The notes under the pieces are model-generated. The model was given only the letters and a program-made list of their open reading frames with translations, was not told the DNA's origin and did not search any database. Source: Pseudomaricurvus alkylphenolicus (GTDB taxonomy: Bacteria; Pseudomonadota; Gammaproteobacteria; Pseudomonadales; Cellvibrionaceae). Taken from it: a stretch of DNA of 64,000 bases. Below are positions 63,881-64,000 of this stretch, in pieces. Position 1 is the first letter of the stretch. Each line of letters opens with the position of its first letter. The stretch is from the NCBI RefSeq assembly GCF_011683955.1, contig NZ_JAAQPI010000022.1:24398-88397 (forward strand). Reading direction: 5' to 3'. The position numbers and the translations under genes were made by a program.

Positions 63881-64000
63881 TGTCAGGATAGATGTCACCC
63901 CCTAAATTGTTGAAAACTTGAACAGGGGGCTGATGAGGAATGAGTGAAACACTATTCACCAGAAAGGAAAGAAGCGGTACTTAAGAAGCTGTTGCCACCA
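63881..64000 (+). mobile_element. Left end of an insertion sequence, cut by window edge
   Basis: TGTCAGGATAGATGTCACCC at 63881 looks like a terminal repeat and is followed within 65 bases by a transposase start. The exact end is uncertain. The family is probably IS3-like or similar two-frame type, from the transposase N-terminus. Confidence 0.55.
63944..64000 (+). CDS. Transposase, N-terminal fragment (orfA type), truncated by window
   Basis: From GTG 63944 (GAGGA upstream) the frame reads KHYSPERKEAVLKKLLPP, the N-terminus of small HTH transposase subunits that begin IS3-family elements. The window ends after 19 codons. In the other frame, from ATG 63940, a stop comes after 14 codons. Confidence 0.7.
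   Translation, partial: MKHYSPERKEAVLKKLLPP

Noticed and set aside
63644..63898. 84-residue minus-strand frame at the right edge
   Set aside because: Its start codon falls in the insertion-sequence end, so the frame is at best a fragment of a disrupted gene.

Overview
The window reads as a chromosomal segment of a free-living, probably marine, gammaproteobacterium of the Pseudomonadales/Cellvibrionales kind. The evidence is the gene content and order: pdxB, alaA, a queF next to an ABC exporter and a PA2817-type gene, ffs-dnaX-ybaB-recR, rnd-ycgL-ycgN, hrpA, an MshQ-like pilus protein and MlaA. This is inference from family recognition; no search was run.

From 1 to about 44.4 kb the segment is ordinary, moderately GC-rich core genome. 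It holds the tail of an MshQ-like protein, metal transport, small conserved genes, a tightly overlapping run from a gamma-glutamylcyclotransferase through epmC, a 5'-3' exonuclease, pdxB, a NAD-kinase-like protein and a methyltransferase (6.3-11.7 kb), then alaA, msrB, a doubled tRNA-Glu/tRNA-Gly cluster, an ABC-2 exporter, queF, a class III nucleotide cyclase paired with a coiled-coil membrane protein, tRNA-Ser, the 4.5S RNA, and dnaX-ybaB-recR-rnd-ycgL-ycgN. dnaX carries an in-frame A AAA AAG slippery heptamer with an immediate -1 stop, so it should make both tau and gamma. A VWA protein, a DTW-domain enzyme, a GNAT, a glutamine amidotransferase and hrpA follow.

At 39.2-41.4 kb lies a copper-type RiPP operon of the HvfABC kind: a secreted precursor with twelve EGKCG motifs, a DUF692 multinuclear iron enzyme and a DUF2063 partner, with an intrinsic terminator after the precursor gene. 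An OprP-like porin, an MlaA homologue without a lipobox cysteine, and a Fur-box gene come next.

At 44.4 kb a tRNA-Arg(ACG) gene marks the start of an accessory region that is visibly more AT-rich. It opens with a tyrosine integrase and a short excisionase-like gene, then a translationally coupled pair: a 347-residue protein resembling NA37/NdpA nucleoid proteins and an 823-residue multi-span membrane protein with a C-terminal OmpA-like domain. This pair is my best candidate for an undescribed (possibly anti-phage) system. A frameshifted transposase remnant follows.

From 50.9 to 63.6 kb is a probable catabolic or detoxification cluster: a MarR regulator, TonB-dependent receptor, MFS carrier, secreted alpha/beta hydrolase, HMGL-like lyase, NTF2-like protein, VOC-fold dioxygenase-like protein, glutathione transferase and FAD aromatic monooxygenase. 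An exact 16-bp motif occurs in opposite orientations before two of its rightward genes, with a related site before the receptor gene. The window ends inside an insertion sequence.
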